From assembly GCA_001606155.1 (NCBI GenBank), contig LODT01000013.1, forward strand, positions 744,001 through 808,000: a stretch of DNA of 64,000 nt. Direction: 5' to 3'. Under the pieces are notes generated by a model. The model was not told where the DNA came from. It worked only from the letters and a program-made list of their open reading frames with translations, and made no database searches. The position numbers were made by a program, and so were the translations under genes. The DNA is from Tieghemostelium lacteum (Eukaryota; Evosea; Eumycetozoa; Dictyosteliales; Raperosteliaceae). Shown piece by piece: positions 22,780-32,977 of this stretch (positions within the stretch are counted from its first letter, which is position 1; each line of letters begins with the position of its first letter).

Positions 22780-24526
22780 AAAAGATTAAAATCAAAAGAA
22801 AATGAAGCAATAGTTTTAGAAAAAAGAAATTCAATTGAAGAAATCAAAGACTATAAATTATCAAATGAAATTATTCCACACCACAAAGCATTGGAAATAT
22901 TTTCATTGATATCATCATCAGATACTAATGAAAGAATACATGCAGCACAAACACATCTTTCATACCACCGGAGAAAATTTGGACATATGCTATATTATGT
23001 TGATTATTGTGGATTTCTAGTACATTTATTCTTTGATTCTGATGAAAGGATATTTGATATTTTAATTGAACACAAATATGTTTTAATTGGAAAACCAACT
23101 TTATTATATGACATTATTAAAGATAAAAGGGTATGTCTATTTTTAAAATATTGTATTAAATATAATATTAACATATCCCCAATATTATTAGTTTGATTCA
23201 TTTATTAAAAATATAGATGAAATCAAGTTAAAAAAAAGATTGAATGTTCTATTTGAAGTTTTATTCAATTATAGATTTATTCTAATGAAGAAATTTGAAC
23301 CTGATAATATTAATGATCATCAAAAGAATTTTCTTAAACAATTTTGGGATATCTTTGATACGCAACCACCCAACGATGATGCCGAATATTACGACATTTT
23401 AAATTGTATCGCTAATGGAATCGATCCATATGAGGATAATAGTAACTCTGATGAAAATCAGCAAACAGAGGAAATGGAAGAAAAGAATGACGAAGAAAAC
23501 TTTAGTTTAAATAACAATGAATATGATAGTGACAGTGATAAAGAAAACCAAATTAATAATGACAACCAAAGAATTAAATTACAAGATGTATTAATCTTGA
23601 AAATATTTGGATATTTGTTAGATATTGCAAATGAATACAATGAATTTCTGCACAAATTTACACATGTTGAAAAGGCAGAGTATTATAATAATTTTGCATT
23701 TGCAATGTTAGATTTAGAAAGTTTATCATTCGTATCAAAAAGATTTCACATGTTGTTCAAAAAATTAATCAACAACAATCCAGTTTGGAATTCCAGTGAA
23801 TGGACTCTATCTTCCAAATTATTTGAACATTCACTCTATTCATTCACCTATCAACACACAAGATTAGTTCCAAACCGTCATTTCAAATTTATATTCAATC
23901 GAATATATGAATTGGTTATAAAAACTGATGAGACTGATTTGGAACAGGAGTGGACCTATAGAAAATTTTTTATTCAACCACATGAAGACTATGTAATTTT
24001 TGAGGCTGAATATATTCAATTTGTTTACGGATATAGTATAGGGAAATACGGATATTTTATATACCCACCACCAATGCCAAATCTAAGAATCATGACAATT
24101 CCAAATTACTATGGTTATGATGATAGTATTTATAATGATCTTTTCATTTATTGTATCCAATCATTTAATGTTCCAACACTAGAAATATTTAATATTGGCT
24201 TGTGTTATAATAGAGAACTTCAAACTTGGCGTTATTTTGAAGATAATATGTTAATAGAACTATTTCAACAACTCATTAAATATCACCATTCATCTTTGAA
24301 ATTGGTAAAAGTTACAGTCAATGAAGAATTTAATGAGTTTGATATAATTTTAGAATTATTTACAAAGTATACAAACACTCATATTCTTTTCATTTTTAAT
24401 CGTGAACCTACAAAAAACATCTATGATAAAGTTGAAGGAGATGATGGCATCTATATTATAATTGATAGATTAAAACACTACTCAAACATGAAAATAAAAT
24501 TAGAATTTGAAGGATATGTAGGGTAA
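22765..24526 (+). CDS. F-box-like dictyostelid protein, two exons
   Basis: Exon 1 starts at 22765 (MDNENKRLKSK...) and runs to 23130 (IKDKR); exon 2 begins near 23228 (LKKRLNVLFEVLFNY) and ends at 24526. The donor is GTATGT. The best in-phase acceptor is AAG at 23225-23227; the more canonical ATATAG at 23216 gives the wrong phase, so the junction is tentative. Product about 554 residues. Exon 1 has a Lys/Glu-rich lead then a helical region (ALEIFSLISSSDTNERIHAAQ) resembling ARM/HEAT-like helices. Exon 2 has an acidic linker and an F-box-like motif (LQDVLILKIFGYLLD...LESLSFVSKRFHMLFK), followed by a weakly repeated C-terminal half. The role as an SCF adaptor is inferred. Confidence 0.7.
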
Positions 24527-24656
24527 TAATTCAATTTGAAAAAAAGAAAAATAATATCATAGTAGACTATTTAACCGTGGAAATCACATATGATTGTAGT
24601 AGTATAATTATACATGAATTTTTATTTAAATTGTTTAAAGATAATATAAACAAGAT

Positions 24657-26588
24657 CTAAAATATTTTCTTCTTTTTATATATATATTCTTGCATCATTT
24701 TAAAAGCTTGGTTAAAGGTTCTTGAAGGAATTTCGAGTTTAGAGTTGTGAAATGGGAATTTTAGAATACCTTTAATTTTATTTTTAATTCCATTGTGGTT
24801 TTCAACTTTACTAATGTACAAATCTGCCACTTTTCCTTTACATTCCCCTGTATCTTCTAAAAATTTGTAAATCTGATGTTGCAAAACTGATAAGATTTAA
24901 GATGGTTTGGTGGTTGATATTTACAAATTTTTAAGTTCAAGAATGTTACCTTTAGGATTTAAAATAAAACATTTTGAAAGACATTTTGATGATTGAAATC
25001 TATCATTAACAATACATTCAGTAGCATTTACAGATGGGATGGTAGTAGAGATCAATTTACAACCTTTTCCTACATTTTTAAAGAATTCTCTAGATTGATG
25101 TCTCAGTCCCCAAATTTCCAAAATTCCTCTTCTACCATTATATATAACCAAATGAGTTTTTGATACAACTGATTTTCTATTATTACTACTATTTATAGAT
25201 TTTTTTAAAAAGTTTTTAGGTATCAGATCTTCAATTTCTTCTTGTTCCTCTTCTTCTTCTTCTTCATTGTCACTTTTAAATACATGATCTTCAAATTCCA
25301 CATCATCTTCATTATTATTATCATCATTTTTTGATCTATTTAAATCAGTTTGAGTATTTATAAAACCACATTGAGAATCTCTATAACCTTTCCAAATCTT
25401 TACAATCAAACTATTTACCAAATCAAATAGGAGTATTCTACCTAGGTTATCAGTGGTAACTGAATATCTACCAGAGGGATCTGCAGTAATACTTTGTATC
25501 TCTCTTTTTGGATCTGCAAGTGACCATCTCTGAGACAATGCAACAGGTTGCTCAAACTGAGGTAAAGGTGGTGAATTTCCACCTGAGTTAGTAGACGATG
25601 TTTGCTGCTTGTTTCCACCTGACCACCAATTCTTTGCGTAAGAATAGACTGCAGTTGTTAATTTAGATGCAACTGATGAGATGGCAACTGAGAATGACGA
25701 TGCATTGTCCTCTGATGGATAGTATATAGAAATCATTGGTTCTCTGCCTACAGCGACTAATCTTGTAATACTCTGTTCTGTTGAGCTGTAGGGAAGAGCT
25801 CTGAAAGGTGACCCTAAAAAAGGCCCACAAACTAACATATCATTAACCTTCTCAGCAGATTGAGATAATGTCCATTTTCTAAATGACAAACTACTTGAGT
25901 TCTGATGTTCACCTTTTGAAATCTGATTGTAACAAACCTGTAGAATAGTGATTAGATTGACACCGCTTATACTCGATACAATATTATCAGGATAGAGTAT
26001 CAGTAACTCTTGTGTTAAATAGTGTTCTGGAATCTCTCGTTGTGAGGGACTATCTTCTAAAGGTGACGGTATCACAGGTGTATTCTTTAACTTTATCTTT
26101 AGAATTGGTTTATTGTAGAATATCTGACTGAGTAGAAGGTTACCTTGAGTTGTGAATATTCTTAGATACCCTGACTGGTATCCAATGGCAATCACATATT
26201 TCACATTCAACAAGCCAATAGGTACAAATAAGATCTGAGTGATGATATCAGGTTTAGGTTGATTATATTGATGATCTAGTGTAATCAATGTCTTCCATGT
26301 GTTATTGTCACGTCTTTGCATAAGGATTGCTAGACCATTACCAATATCACCACCACCTATAACCATAAACTGTGAATCCGATGTTAAATCCATAGACATT
26401 CTAGATAACCATTGATTTTCATCTTTAGGTGAAGTTGCCAAAGGTGATCCTGTTTTATCTTCTTCAACACTAGAACCATTACTATCATTATATAATCCCT
26501 CATTATCATTTGTATGTCCCAGTATTAATTTTATATGATTCAAGTCTAATGATCCTCTACTATCTAATTTAAATTCACTGGATGACAT
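24657..26588 (-). CDS. RAB3GAP2-like protein (regulatory-subunit N-terminal domain), short form
   Basis: RAB3GAP2 is the non-catalytic subunit of the Rab3GAP/Rab18-GEF complex. Start chosen at 26588 (MSSSEFKLDSRG), because the open frame above it runs into the divergent neighbour's promoter. The order WLSRMSMDLTSDSQFMVIGG, TLITLDHQYN, GYQSGYLRIFTTQGNLLLSQ, VKIWKGYRDSQCGF, and YNGRRGILEIWGLRH matches the RAB3GAP2 N-domain (recalled human: YAPRRGILEVWS, KGYRDAQIGW). Exon 1 ends at 24950 if the in-phase donor G/GTAACA is used; exon 2 is 24886-24657. An alternative is that exon 1 simply stops at 24921. Only about 622 residues versus about 1390 in human; the C-terminal half is absent. Confidence 0.78.
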
Positions 26589-26709
26589 CCCAAACCAATT
26601 TTTGAAACTTCCAAAAAAAAAAATTTTTGCCTGGGAATTTTGAAAAAAAATAAAAATTTTTTTTATTTTAGTTTTTTCATTTACCCCACACTTTATAAAG
26701 ATAAAAAAA
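26589..26709. promoter_or_regulatory. 121-bp bidirectional promoter
   Basis: The RAB3GAP2-like and ATP6AP2-like genes start head-to-head only 121 bp apart. The gap is almost pure A/T runs, so any shared regulatory element must lie here or within the first exons. No specific site is recognisable. Confidence 0.5.
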
Positions 26710-28379
26710 ATGAAATCAATTGTAGTTTTAGTATTACTTTTGATTACTGTTTTAGCAGTTAAATCTGAAATCAAAGCTGTCATTAATAGATCTGGTGATA
26801 TTATTATTCAAACACCAAAAGACAGTTCATCCAAATTATTCCTTAAAGGAAATGTATACAATGGAAACAGTTTAACTTCTATTCAAGATGTTGAAGTATC
26901 CAATTTAATCTCACATGTTATGGGTTTATTACCATTAAACAATCAACAAAAGGATCGTTCATCATTCCCAAATGTTTCTATCTTTAACAAACCAAAATTA
27001 TCTTTACAATTCAATTTAGCTTCAATTTCTGAAGGTATATATATATTCTATTAAATATACACATATTTCATTATTAGAATAAAAAGAAACTAATATTTTC
27101 TTTAATTTAATAATTCAAATTATTAGAATCAATTAAAGACGATTTAACATTTTTACAAAATGGAATTTCAATTGAAAAGACATTCTATCCAATGGATTCA
27201 ATTAGTGAATTGGCTACTATTGCCACTGGTGTTACACCAGATGTTCACGGCATTGTTGCCAGTGAATGGTTTGCCAATGGTCAACAAAAAGTTCAAGCCT
27301 ATGGAAAGAAATCACAATCACAATCAGCCAATGTCGCTGATTTACTAAGTCAATCTTTTGGTGGAAAATCTTTGATTTTGAGTTCAAGTTACTGTAAGAA
27401 ATTCACAGCTGCTATGGCCTTACACCAAAGTCTCTCCAGTAAGAACTCCTATGGATTCTACTCTAACAAGGGTATAACCATTGAGAACCTCTCACAACAA
27501 TCCAGTCACCTCTCTGAAATGATCTTGACCCCAGGTCAAGTTGAAACTATCATCTATTCCAAAGCCTTCAAAGAATTTGTCTTGCCATCTGATACCTGGT
27601 CACTCTCTTTGAATTCAGGTATTATCCAAATCACCGAAGACAATGGAAAAACCTTCTATTTCAACTTGGATTCCGACACTGACAGAGCTCTCCTCACTGA
27701 ACTCGTCATGGTATTCCACACTGTTCAAACTCTCCAAAAATCTGAACATTTCCATAAATTAGCTTTAGATGCTGTTCCTGATATGTTAACCTTCTCCTTC
27801 ACTGGACACAAACAAATTGGAGTCTCCCACCAAAACCCAGAAATCCAAAGACTTGCATTGACCATGATCAACAATGCCATGAAATCAACTTATGAATCAT
27901 TGTCCACTGTCTATGGAGGTAAAGTTGCCTGTTCTGTTGTTGCCTTAGCTCCAGCTGCATCTCACAAGGAATACATTGACCGTATTGAACAAGCCTTAGA
28001 CAATGGTGTATCCGTACCATTATCAGAATCCTTCCCACACGTCTATTTACCACAATCTCAAAAAGAGTCTCAACAAGAGATTTGCCAAAAGGTTCAAAAT
28101 GCCATTCAAGAACTCAAAGTTCATTGCATTGAATCTCATACCTATTCTAAAGTTCTTGTCAATGCCGATGCTAACACTACCTCATCATCCTCATATAACA
28201 GTCAAGAAGCTCTTGAAGCATCTGCCGATACCAACCAAGTTGCAGCCTTCCAAATTTTCTTATTCTTCCCAATTCTCTGGGTACTCTTTATCCTCGGTGG
28301 TGCTCTTTTAATGATGAAAATCTCCTCTGATGCTCAAAAAGATACTTTACTCTACAGAAACTCTAATAGACAATATTAA
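26710..28379 (+). CDS. ATP6AP2 (prorenin receptor) homologue, V-ATPase accessory type I membrane protein
   Basis: ATP6AP2 helps assemble the V-ATPase and acts in the ER and endolysosome. Exons 26710-27034 and 27127-28379, joined in phase 1 (ISE/SIKDD); 525 residues. Signal peptide 1-19 (MKSIVVLVLLLITVLAVKSE), a long lumenal region, one transmembrane helix near 477-500 (FFPILWVLFILGGALLMM) and a short tail with D-T-L-L-Y-R-N-S-N. The region PDMLTFSF...QRLALTMINNAMKS...STVYGGKVACSVVAL aligns with human PDLYSLEL...[28 protein letters not shown] (recalled), and the tail matches D..SIIYRMTN. It is longer than the human protein (350 residues), with extra sequence in the lumenal half containing ATIATGVTPDVHGIVASEW. 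Identification is strong at the C-terminus only. Confidence 0.82.
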
Positions 28380-28706
28380 AAATAAACTAAAATGCAATAA
28401 TAATAAATTTTAACTAAAAATATAATTATAGAAATTTTCGATTAATTTTTCAAACACTGAGGGGGTGTGTTTGTTCTTCTTTTCTCTTTTTTGATAAAAA
28501 CTTTTTTTTTTTCTAATTTACTTTTAGTTCATAACATAGAACATACTCTATATTATAATAAAAAAAATATAAATATTTTTATAATAATATAAAATATTTT
28601 AATTATAATTTTTTTTTTAGATTTATAAATAATATGTTTTAGATCTAATACTATCCTATATATATATATATCTTATTTATTTTTTGTTAATGTTTTTTTT
28701 TTCTAG
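28380..28706. other. Intergenic spacer
   Basis: 327 nt of A/T runs with one short G run (GGGGGTGTG, 28460). A polypyrimidine tract ending in CTAG lies directly before the next ATG, see findings. Confidence 0.5.
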
Positions 28707-29705
28707 ATGACCACAATTAATAATAATACAATTACAAATAATAGTAGTAATAGTAACATAAGCTATCAACCTGATAAATTTAATGTTGTAGCTGGTAGTA
28801 CACCATTTTTAAAATCCAAAGAATCTGGTAAGATCTTTAAAGAGGGCACCAGAGAGGAAAGAAAATTCTATGAACAACTAGCGACCAAAGATAATCAGAG
28901 TGAGTTGATTGAACTCATACCTCGATACTTTGGTAAACTACAGGACCAACAAAAGGACTATATCATACTGGAGGACTTAACCAGTGGTTATAGAAAACCA
29001 TGTATAATGGACATTAAATTGGGTTTATCACATCACGATGTGCCATTGGACAGGGTACTGAAACCACCTCAAACCCCACTGAAACCACAACAACAGAGTA
29101 ACAATACATTGGAGTACATTAGAAATGAACTTGAACAATTGTTGGGTGTCAATGGTGTGGAATCTGAATTCTACAAGAAATGGACGTTCTCCAAATACAT
29201 TACCACACCACTGTTGGGGTTTTGTATATGTGGACTTCAAAAATACAATCCCATCACCAAACAATATGAAAAATCCACAAAAGAACAAGGTAGAGTTCTG
29301 ACTGTGGAAACTGTACGAGATGAACTTTACCACTTTTTTAGCCTGGATCACAATGAAAGTGACCATGGAATAGTCCGACAGATTCAAGAGAGATTATTAC
29401 AATTCAAAAATTATTTTGAAAATAATCCAGATTATCGCTTCCGTTCCAGTTCCATTTTATTTATTTATGAAGGTGATAGAGATATTAGTACTACTATAAA
29501 GAAATGTGATATCAGATTAATTGATTTTACACATACCAAAGAATATCCTGACTATATAAGACCATTTACTTCATTACTATCAACTGAAACTTCAAACTAT
29601 CCATTCTTTCCAATTGATGGTGGTTATCTATTTGGTATTACAAAAATATTAGAAATTTTAAAAGATTTTATACCTACTCCAATTCTTTCTTCACCTCCAT
29701 TATAA
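28707..29705 (+). CDS. Inositol polyphosphate kinase (IPMK/IP6K family)
   Basis: Phosphorylates inositol phosphates using ATP. 332 residues. The family signature P-x3-D-x-K-x-G is present at about 98-106 (PCIMDIKLG), preceded by DYIILEDLTSGYRKP. The C-terminal part has SSSILFIYEGD and CDIRLIDFTHT, equivalent to the SSLL.IYE and IDFAHT elements that carry catalytic Asp and His. A short Asn/Thr/Ser N-terminus precedes the domain. The small size favours IPMK over IP6K, but I cannot separate the two by eye. A CTAG acceptor-like sequence abuts the ATG, so an upstream untranslated or tiny coding exon is possible. Confidence 0.9.
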   Translation: MTTINNNTITNNSSNSNISYQPDKFNVVAGSTPFLKSKESGKIFKEGTREERKFYEQLATKDNQSELIELIPRYFGKLQDQQKDYIILEDLTSGYRKPCIMDIKLGLSHHDVPLDRVLKPPQTPLKPQQQSNNTLEYIRNELEQLLGVNGVESEFYKKWTFSKYITTPLLGFCICGLQKYNPITKQYEKSTKEQGRVLTVETVRDELYHFFSLDHNESDHGIVRQIQERLLQFKNYFENNPDYRFRSSSILFIYEGDRDISTTIKKCDIRLIDFTHTKEYPDYIRPFTSLLSTETSNYPFFPIDGGYLFGITKILEILKDFIPTPILSSPPL

Positions 29706-30559
29706 ATAAATAAAAAATATTTAAATAACATGTTTGTGAGAAATTAATAAATTAATATTAAAATTGGCCAATTCTTTACTCAGTGGATATTCCTCTAGGG
29801 AATAGACATTGTTTCATAATATTAATAATAATAATAATAATATGAAGCAATATCTATTCCCTATAAATTTTAGAAGACTATTCACAGTCATTATCGATTT
29901 GAGGCCTAGGTATAATTAATAATTACTTAATTAGTTACTTAGACCATTTAGGTTAAAGATATACAGATGTTTGGATATATGATATACTAGCACATGCATA
30001 TAGTTGTTACATCTTGGTTAGGAAAAAGATTAGAAAAATTGGCAGCAAACAATCTTGCTTGCTTTTGAAACTAGATTTCAGATATTCAGCTGCGCTGTCC
30101 GAACACTAGAAGGAATTTTATATAATAAAATTTTTTCCATACAAATTATATGACGACTTTTATTTTTTAAAAAATTGAAAAACTGTGTGCCTTTGGTCTC
30201 CCCGAACGGTACAAGGAATAATTTATAGTGATTAATTTAATGATCATAGAAGTTTATTTATTAACATATATAATGATATAAATTGTAATAATATATATCA
30301 TTATATTATATTACCAGAAGTATATAAATTATAATTAAATTAGAGTTGATTAAATAAACTTGGGAAATCCAAAAATTTTAAAATGACAATCTCAAAGGTT
30401 TAAACCTCAACTAGTTTAGGACCACCAATTAATTTTGAACAATGTGATTTAGTAGTACAATGAGATCTGTAGGACTTGGTCAATATGTGTAAAACACCGT
30501 TTTCAGTGATTTTTTTGACCATTAATATTTTATTTATTTAAAAAATCTTTTTTACAATA
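29706..30559. other. Convergent spacer with a hairpin and repeat-like segments
   Basis: 854 nt between the 3' ends of two genes. It holds the hairpin at 29796-29863 and two mutually similar segments of about 27 nt near 30096 and 30198 (shared core CCGAAC...AAGGAAT). Moderate GC islands at 30080-30120 and 30180-30220 could belong to a noncoding RNA, but no known RNA family is recognisable. Confidence 0.45.
29796..29863. repeat. Hairpin: 22-bp arms with an ATT/AAT-repeat loop
   Basis: Arms 29796-29817 and 29842-29863 are inverted copies with 20 of 22 positions matching; both mismatches become G-U pairs on one strand. The 24-nt loop is an AATATTAATAATAAT run. Confidence 0.85.
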
Positions 30560-32031
30560 TCACATTATCATACATCTATTATTATTATTATTATAATTTT
30601 CATTTTGTTGTGTTGAATTTGCAAAATCCCATAGAATTACGGAATTATCTAATGATCCAGAGATTATTTTGGAATCATCAAAATAACATGTTCTAATCAT
30701 TGATGTATGACCTTTGAGTTTATATGCCATCTCTTGAGGTTCATCACAATCCCATACAACAATATTTGAGTCTAATGAGGCACTTATTACTCTTTTACGA
30801 TCTAAATGTAGAATATTTACAGAACTACTATGAATATTATGATATTTTGATACAATACATTGATCAGTATCCCAAACATTGACATTATTGTTATCTTGAC
30901 CATGTCCAGATACTAATCTTCTCTCTGATGGATCATATTGTATTGCATATACCGGAGAGTCATGTGGTATTTGTTTACTCTCAAATTGCATTCTTTCATC
31001 AAATAGTGTCATAATCTTTGATTCACCACCAGATGCAATCATTCCATTACAAACCTGTAAACAATCTGGATTAATTATAGATTGTGTCTGTAGTTTTCTA
31101 ATTTGAATGCCATATTCAACATCCCATTGTGAAATTTCACTACCACTACTACTATACAATACATTTGAATTTCTATTTGACCACACAAGATTACTAACAC
31201 CTGCTCTATCATTTTCCAAACATCTCACTAATTTTCTATCCAATTGATCTTCTTGTAAATCCCACATTTTTATCATTTTATCTTTACCACTTGCTGAACA
31301 AAATATCCTAGAACTTTCATTACCTTGTATACTTGTAATAAATCCATAATGTGCTTGTAATATAGTTTGTACTTTATGATCATGTAAATTTAAAAACTAA
31401 ATCATTAAAATTAATTAGTCAAAAATTAAAATCTAATAATATTATTATTACATACATATATATGACCTCTATCAGAACCACATATTAAATTGGTATTTGT
31501 ATAATCTAATTGCATATCCATAATTGTACTATTAAAATCAATAGTTTTTACATTTGATAAATTGTTATAATCCCATATTCTATTTTAAATATCATTATAA
31601 GTTTTCAGTAAATACAATTATTTGTTTGTGTAGTATAGTATTCTATTTATTTTTGAATGTTACCTTATAGTTTTATCAAAAGAACTACTAATAATTTGAT
31701 TTAAAGTACCATTAAACTGAATTGAAGTTATATTTTCCGAATGACCAATTAAGATTGTAGATTGATATGAAAATCTTTTAAAATTTTGTTGTGCAATTGA
31801 ATAGGTTTTGTAACATGATTGAAATGATTGCTTGTCATTATTGTAAATTTTTAAAAATTTAGCATGAAATGATTCCCTTTGATACAATTGTTTCCAAATG
31901 TCATTTGATTGTGTTAAGTTTGCCCAAAATATACAGACACTCTGAACACTAATTAAATCTCTCTTGTTTAATAGTTTAAATATACCCAAAAAAACTTCAT
32001 TTGGTAATTGATTGATGTGATTTATCGTCAT
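30560..32031 (-). CDS. F-box/WD40-repeat protein
   Basis: Predicted SCF substrate receptor. Exons 32031-31664, 31579-31456 and 31396-30560, all joining in phase (DKTI/RIWDYNN and RGHIY/FLNLHDHK); 442 residues. The F-box is right at the N-terminus (INQLPNEVFLGIFKLLNKRDLISVQSVCIFWANL). At least six WD repeats follow, recognised by WD endings: IRIWD, IKMWD, ISQWD, VNVWD, IVVWD and VILWD. An in-frame ATG 18 codons upstream (32085) would add a very hydrophobic stretch; I chose 32031 because the F-box begins there. The C-terminus is a short Asn run and RCMIM. The substrate is unknown. Confidence 0.88.
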
Positions 32032-32977
32032 CTCTAACAAACAAACAAACACACAAACTATAACAAAAACAAAAATAGTAATCAATAATCAGTTGTTTTG
32101 TGGTTTTTCAAAAGGTAATCAGATATCCTAAATAAAAAAAAAAAAAAATCAAAATTTAATTAATTTTTTTTTTCATTAGATCAAATGTGTTAAAACAGGA
32201 AATTACATTAAACTGAACATTTCATTCCAATAAAAGAATGAACTAAATCTAAAGATATCAAAGATTGGAAAAGTACTAAAAAATATATCTGAAAAATTTT
32301 CAATTTATTCTATTACTGTATACTTTTGAACACATTAAAGTTAGTTGCTGTTGCTGTTGTAGTTGTTGTTATAAAGTTGGGAAATTGGTGGACTGTGAGA
32401 TATTAAACCTCATATCTTGTGTAAAAATTGATTGGTAGAAGTTAAATTAATTTTTGTAACTCTTTTCTATCAAACACTCCCTCTTACACAAAAACACATT
32501 AAAACCCCCACACTCCCACTTATATCCAAATATTCACACACCTTTTTTATCTGATTGACATTAACAACAACAACAACAAAAAACACAACAACAACATATC
32601 TTTTTTACATTTTACATTAATTATATTAAAGAAAAATGAGATGTCAGTCTTTGGTGGTTATCATTACAAAACAATCAATATCAAAAATGTAAAATTATTA
32701 TAAAAAGAACCACAAAAAAGTGAGCGTGTGTGTGTGTGGTTGACCTCTTTTATTTCTATCACTTATATCTAGTTTTTTTTTTTTTTTTTTTTTACACACA
32801 TTCAAACATATATTGTGTTATATATATTTAAAATTAACTTAACACATTTAAATTTAAACTATCTTTTTTTTTTTTTTTTTTTTTGTTCATCTTATTTGTA
32901 TAATTAATTAATTGTTCACCTTGTAATATTATTAAATAAATATTATATAAAACCAATTCTGTAAAACAAAAATAATT
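32032..32977. other. Divergent promoter spacer
   Basis: 946 nt with T runs of 15-20 (near 32775 and 32866), a short GT repeat (32727), CAA-type repeats (32560-32600) and C-rich patches (32495-32520). No ORF or RNA gene seen. Confidence 0.5.

Noticed and set aside
26589-26783. Upstream extension of the RAB3GAP2-like frame to an ATG at 26783
   Set aside because: It would overlap the signal-peptide exon of the divergent ATP6AP2-like gene; MSSSEF at 26588 is the better start.
29880-30550. Spliceosomal RNA, SRP RNA or additional tRNA
   Set aside because: No snRNA consensus, no A/B-box pair and no Pol III terminator in a sensible position were found.
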